From positions 1 to 53,189 of IMG/VR virus record IMGVR_UViG_3300025769_000160: DNA of 53,189 nucleotides; one strand, written 5' to 3'. This document shows, piece after piece, positions 49,049 to 53,189 of this stretch (positions are counted from its first letter, which is position 1; every line of letters begins with the position of its first letter). Source of the stretch: a virus. Made by a program: the position numbers and the translations under genes. The notes beneath the pieces were generated by a model, which was not told the DNA's origin, made no database searches, and saw only the letters and a list, made by a program, of their open reading frames with translations.

Positions 49049-52000
49049 TTATCTCCTAAATTGATCTAGTTCTAGTTCACGGATTTGTGATTCGGTCTTT
49101 TCTTTTCTTTTAATATTTTCGTGATATCCAAGACCATTTATAAGTACAGTAAATAGATTAGGGTCGTACTTTCGTATGGCATCTCCATTAGTTTCTATTA
49201 TTTCAATAACGGCATCTACCATCTTAGGGTCTTTCATAATCTTAGACAGGGCCTCTGCTTTCTTCTTTCTAAACCCAAGAAGTGCTACCTCAGTTGCTAC
49301 GTACTTAGGGCTAATAACTCCTCGCGCAACACTGTAAGTACGAGACAGAAGAGACTCAACGCCTAAACCTTTAGGAGTTGTGACTTTAACTCCTGCACTA
49401 GAAACAGTGTCTCTATTTTGAATCATCAAAAACTGAGCCATTCTAGTTAGCCCGGTAAACTTCTCCTCGCCTATGATACCTCTAACCGTATTAGAAACAT
49501 CTCTGTCAAGTACAAGCGAGTATAGTCTCTCATAGTCAAAGTCTCTCATATATTGACCAACCCTAGCCTCTCTCATCACTCCGTATGAAGCGCGGGAGAT
49601 AGCCTCTAATGTAAGATCAGACATAAGCTCTTTTACGGCGTCATCTCCTACACCTATCTCTTTTGCTACTTGAGGAAGAAGAGTATCAATTCTAGACTGT
49701 CCCTGTGGATTAAGAATGAAGAAGTTCAAGAAGCTATCATAGTCGCTTATCTGTGTGGCCCCTTGCTGCTCCGGTCCAAATCTAGCCATGCTCTTCAAGA
49801 AGTTCTCTCTTAGATTAGCCTGTGCTTGAACATTCTTAGCCGCCCGTTTAACTGCACGGTCAACCTGCGCTTCCGTTCTGCTTAGAAGTTTAGTTCCTCC
49901 AAAGAAGTTATCAACTGCTAGATTGTACTGTGTAACTCTATCAAGATCAATAAGCCCAGCCTTCTCAAGCTCTTTTAGTGCAGGGCTTTCTAAAATTTTA
50001 CCACCAGCTTGATTAGCCCTTGAAAGAAGCTCTCCCTCTACAAGCTTATCAGCAGAGGATACTTTTCCATCGCGAGGTATGAGAGGCTTTATGCCCTTTG
50101 CTTCAACTATACCTGATATATGTCGGGCAAGCAGATCGTTTAACAGGTTTCGAGTAATCTGTTTTGCTTTTCCAGTTAAAACATACTCGCCTGTATCACT
50201 GTAAAACCCACCAAATGTTTTTTCTAGCTGTTTTACTAAATCTACACCATCCTGTTGTTCTCCAGAAATAAGCTTATTAAAGTTAATCCATTTTATAGGG
50301 TCTACTTTATGAGTGCCGTTTGGATTAAAGTGGTCTACATTATAGCCTATAGGGTTTCCTGCTTTGTCTCTATAGCGCATGACTACATTATTAATGTAGT
50401 TTGTTTTTGCCCTGCGTATAGCTTGACCTGCCTCTCCTTCTTCAGGGATAGTGTCTATAATGCTTCTAGACAAACTGCCCATTTTTTCAGAAAGCTCTCT
50501 CTTGCTATCGTACATCTTCCTAGCTTGCTCTGAGAACTTAGATGAATACTCTTGTATATCGCTTACTGTAGCGTTAATTCTAAGGTCTATATCAAGCTCT
50601 TCACCAATTTCTCTAGCAATTCTGAACACATCAAAGTCTGTAAAGTCTTGAGCAGCCCCTGCGTATTCAGACCTAAAGAAGCCCTTTATCTCATTATAGT
50701 TAAAGTTATCTGCAGTGATACCCTCAAGAACATCATCTGCTACGCCTTTCTGTTTCATAGCCGCTTTAAACTCTTCTAATATAACTTCTTTAAGTTCTAT
50801 GTTAGAGTCTAAAGCTTCTTCTACAGCAGCTTTGCCTTCAATGTTTGATAGCGCCTCTAGAGTAGAAGAATTACCAAGTTTTTTACCCTTTAGTATTTGC
50901 TTTACTTTTTCTAATCTTGTCTGACCAATGACATTATCTGCAGTTCCATACAGATCGTCTAACCAATCTGTAATGTCAATCTCATCTCCGTACTGAGAAA
51001 GCTCTTCAAATTGCTTACGGGCCTTGCCTGTAATCGCTGCTTTTCTATTCCTTGCATATGTTGCTAAGGACTCTGCAGCATTCTCCGCATCTATTTGATA
51101 CTTTTGAGGATCAAGAAAAGAGTCAAGAAAACGAACTAAGTCAGTCTCAGTTTCTCCTACAGCCTCTTCTACCTGTTCCAATCTGCGTGTAGCTTGACCT
51201 TCAAGCTCAGGAACGGCTTCTTCTGTAAGCCGCCTAACAGCGGGATCACCCATATCTCCTGCATCATCTAAAAGACTGTTACGGGTAATCTGTTCTACAA
51301 GTTCAGATAGACTTTCTTTATCTTTTACATTCTGTGTAAACGCAGGGTCAGCAACTAAGTCTACAATCTCTTGAACGAGATCATCTAACTGTGCTTTATC
51401 ATTGCCTATCTCTTCAACCTGCTTAGTGCTAGCAGCTTGCATCGCGGATATAAAGCTATCGAACTTAGAGTTCTGTACACCAGCATCTCCAGCAGCCCCT
51501 GCCAGCCTGTCTAACAGCCCACGAAACTCTACAAACTGTTGCTCTATATTTCTTTCATTCTCAATTAACTGAGTAATTTCTTTAGTATTTTTTAAGGTTT
51601 TGGCTAGACTAATGTTCGCTTCTGGAATGGCCTCCCGCATCATCATAAGGGGAATAAGGCCAGTGGCCTTGCCCATAGTAGTTTGAAGAAGCTCAGGGTC
51701 CACCCCAGCTTCCGTAAGGTCTACTCTAATATCATTCAGTAGCTTTAATTGTCCGTAGACGTTAGTTCTATCTTCTTCAGGTAATGACCTGATAAACCTA
51801 GCAAAGCCATTGAGAGACTCTTGTTCTTTTTTTGTAAGGTTGCTTTGCTTAGGTATTATCCCCGTCTTAGCAAGCTGCTTAACCTGTTCATCACTTAATG
51901 CACCCAAGAAGCTTCCAAAACCTACAATTGCAGACCCAAAACCTTGTCCTGATTTAACCAACGCTTTATAGGTTTTATCAAACCCTACAGAGCTAAATAT

Positions 52001-53189
52001 GCCTCCCCCCAGAGCGCCAAACAAAGCACCGAACTCTTCTCCATAAAGATTTCCCGCTATAGTTGCTCCAGTAACAGCACCTACTTCAGTCATAGGTATT
52101 TCTAAAAACTGTTTGGGAATATCACTAACACGTTTTCTTCTAGCAAAGGAAAGAGCGGCCTCTTCACTGTCTATGAGAGTCTTATCCTTAGATTTTCTAG
52201 CAGAAGCTACCTTCTTTCTAGCCTCTCCTATTGCCCTGTTATTCTCTGCAACAGTCTTAAGTAAAGGCTTCTGTTTTGAGGTAAGAACGGCTCCTACTCT
52301 TTTTGCGTATGCCGCTTTGCGTACACCGCCTAACTTAAAAAAGTTAGTTATAGCAAAGGTTGCTTTATCTGCAATCTGCAGAGTAGCCTTGGCTATTTCT
52401 TCATCGGTAGCCTTTAAGATATCTTTACCCATGATATCTTCCGCCTCTTTAACTAACTTTTTGCTGCCCCTTGTAAGAAACTTTATACCAGCAGCCGTGC
52501 CGCCTATAACTTCAGGAATAGCGCGAACTACCTGCTCCGTTGTAGAGGCCTCTGCTCGCCAGTAGCCTGTAAGTTCATCAGCCTCTCTTGCAGTTACAGT
52601 GCCAGCCTGACCTGCTAATCTATCTATAACCCCCTTAACAAACTCTCCTTCATTCTTTAACTCTGGAGACTCATCAAATATTTTTTTAGCAGTTGATAGT
52701 ACTGCCCCTGCCAGAGATCGGTCTTCTTTTTCACGAAGGTTGTCAAAGTACTTTTCATACCTTTCTGAGTCGTACACTTTTTGAGGTTTTGTAAAAAGCG
52801 TTTCAGTTTGTCCCCTGCCTTCAGTTCCAGTATCAAGTCCAAGAGGAACTGCAATAGTATTAGCCACGCCAACAATATTATCTACAAAGAATTTACCAAG
52901 TGTAAAAACATCACGCGCAAGACCAAGAGTATCCTCTTCACCCGGAAGCCTATCAATGGCGCGTTCAATAGTTTCAGCCCGTGTAGTAAGCTGATCAACA
53001 TTTGTTATAGAGGGTACGCCACCTACCTCTTCCTGTTCTTTCGCATATGCTCTCATCAATGACGATGAAATATCTACAGTATCCTGTACGTCTTCGCTAA
53101 TCGTAGTATCTTCAATACGCTGTAAAACAGCAGGGTCGGGTTGGAAGGGCGCAGGAGCTACCGGCTCTTGTTTCTCCTGTTCATCTTCT
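49049..53189 (-). CDS. Giant internal virion protein, C-terminal part (cut by right edge)
   Basis: At least 1380 residues with no stop up to the right edge; the 5' end is missing. Highly helical and charged with repeated hydrophobic short helices (for example the Gly-rich stretch FGSAIVGFGSFLGALS, about 420). No transglycosylase motif is recognisable. Immediately upstream of the lysis cassette. Such size and structure match gp16-like ejection proteins. It may be the C-terminal half of the left-edge gene. Confidence 0.7.
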   Translation of the reverse strand, partial: EDEQEKQEPVAPAPFQPDPAVLQRIEDTTISEDVQDTVDISSSLMRAYAKEQEEVGGVPSITNVDQLTTRAETIERAIDRLPGEEDTLGLARDVFTLGKFFVDNIVGVANTIAVPLGLDTGTEGRGQTETLFTKPQKVYDSERYEKYFDNLREKEDRSLAGAVLSTAKKIFDESPELKNEGEFVKGVIDRLAGQAGTVTAREADELTGYWRAEASTTEQVVRAIPEVIGGTAAGIKFLTRGSKKLVKEAEDIMGKDILKATDEEIAKATLQIADKATFAITNFFKLGGVRKAAYAKRVGAVLTSKQKPLLKTVAENNRAIGEARKKVASARKSKDKTLIDSEEAALSFARRKRVSDIPKQFLEIPMTEVGAVTGATIAGNLYGEEFGALFGALGGGIFSSVGFDKTYKALVKSGQGFGSAIVGFGSFLGALSDEQVKQLAKTGIIPKQSNLTKKEQESLNGFARFIRSLPEEDRTNVYGQLKLLNDIRVDLTEAGVDPELLQTTMGKATGLIPLMMMREAIPEANISLAKTLKNTKEITQLIENERNIEQQFVEFRGLLDRLAGAAGDAGVQNSKFDSFISAMQAASTKQVEEIGNDKAQLDDLVQEIVDLVADPAFTQNVKDKESLSELVEQITRNSLLDDAGDMGDPAVRRLTEEAVPELEGQATRRLEQVEEAVGETETDLVRFLDSFLDPQKYQIDAENAAESLATYARNRKAAITGKARKQFEELSQYGDEIDITDWLDDLYGTADNVIGQTRLEKVKQILKGKKLGNSSTLEALSNIEGKAAVEEALDSNIELKEVILEEFKAAMKQKGVADDVLEGITADNFNYNEIKGFFRSEYAGAAQDFTDFDVFRIAREIGEELDIDLRINATVSDIQEYSSKFSEQARKMYDSKRELSEKMGSLSRSIIDTIPEEGEAGQAIRRAKTNYINNVVMRYRDKAGNPIGYNVDHFNPNGTHKVDPIKWINFNKLISGEQQDGVDLVKQLEKTFGGFYSDTGEYVLTGKAKQITRNLLNDLLARHISGIVEAKGIKPLIPRDGKVSSADKLVEGELLSRANQAGGKILESPALKELEKAGLIDLDRVTQYNLAVDNFFGGTKLLSRTEAQVDRAVKRAAKNVQAQANLRENFLKSMARFGPEQQGATQISDYDSFLNFFILNPQGQSRIDTLLPQVAKEIGVGDDAVKELMSDLTLEAISRASYGVMREARVGQYMRDFDYERLYSLVLDRDVSNTVRGIIGEEKFTGLTRMAQFLMIQNRDTVSSAGVKVTTPKGLGVESLLSRTYSVARGVISPKYVATEVALLGFRKKKAEALSKIMKDPKMVDAVIEIIETNGDAIRKYDPNLFTVLINGLGYHENIKRKEKTESQIRELELDQFRR

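Noticed and set aside
1-53189. tRNA genes
   Set aside because: No cloverleaf or T-loop motif could be found by eye in the gaps; a tRNAscan run would be decisive.
1-53189. CRISPR array or integrase/attachment site
   Set aside because: No regularly spaced direct repeats of CRISPR size and no recombinase gene; short repeats at 31.6-31.8 kb are too few and too AT-rich.

Overview
The window reads as almost the whole genome of a lytic, podovirus-like marine bacteriophage. The closest type I can name is the HMO-2011 group, first described from a SAR116 alphaproteobacterium. The best evidence is the family-A DNA polymerase, which carries a DnaJ-like double zinc motif (two CxxCxGxG units) ahead of its polymerase domain, a hallmark reported for HMO-2011. 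Supporting evidence: a B12-dependent ribonucleotide reductase, a GcrA-like regulator and a DUF1289 protein (both GcrA and DUF1289 are typical of alphaproteobacteria), and a podovirus-like order of virion genes. I see no RNA polymerase, integrase, tRNA or CRISPR array. I see no repeat shared by the two ends. Both ends fall inside large minus-strand virion genes, as expected for a circularly permuted genome opened within an internal-virion gene.

Layout. (1) 1-31,434, minus strand, the late virion block. Read 3' to 5' from its promoter at about 31.5 kb it holds: a cysteine-rich metallothionein-like protein, several small basic proteins, TerS, a micro-ORF, TerL, portal with an overlapping coiled-coil gene, a 1199-residue protein with two tandem Hint (intein-like) domains, a fatty-acid desaturase, a 2OG-Fe(II) oxygenase, a SleB-type wall hydrolase, scaffold, major capsid, decoration protein, a second oxygenase, neck and tail proteins, fibres, a third oxygenase, a holin-like gene and internal virion proteins. 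(2) 31,435-32,143, a gene-free AT-rich control region with divergent sigma70-type promoters, repeats, and a probable ~300-nt noncoding transcript ended by a terminator. (3) 32,144-34,225, a separate minus-strand unit with its own promoter and terminators, of somewhat higher GC, containing a DUF932 protein and micro-ORFs. (4) 34,437-38,199, minus-strand early-type small genes: an X-Ser dipeptide-repeat protein, a GNAT-like protein, DUF1289, nuclease, GcrA-like regulator and zinc-ribbon microprotein. (5) 38,224-38,295, divergent early promoters. (6) 38,337-48,157, the plus-strand replication and nucleotide operon: primase, helicase, separate 3'-5' exonuclease, polymerase, a possible SSB, Cas4-like nuclease, T7-endonuclease-I-like resolvase, DUF3310, class II RNR and another nuclease. 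(7) 48,147-49,046, minus strand, a lysis cassette (small membrane protein, inner spanin, nested lipoprotein outer spanin) whose terminator hairpin lies inside the opposing gene. (8) 49,049-53,189, a giant internal virion protein.

How it works together. Divergent promoters at 38.2 kb probably fire early, driving regulators leftward and replication rightward. Class II RNR supplies dNTPs. The late promoter at 31.5 kb drives head, tail and packaging genes. The least ordinary parts are the tandem-Hint protein coupled to a desaturase and a hydroxylase, the split exonuclease/polymerase pair, the control region with its presumptive ncRNA, and a set of very short genes that routine length cut-offs miss.

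All functional names come from motifs read by eye; no database search was possible.
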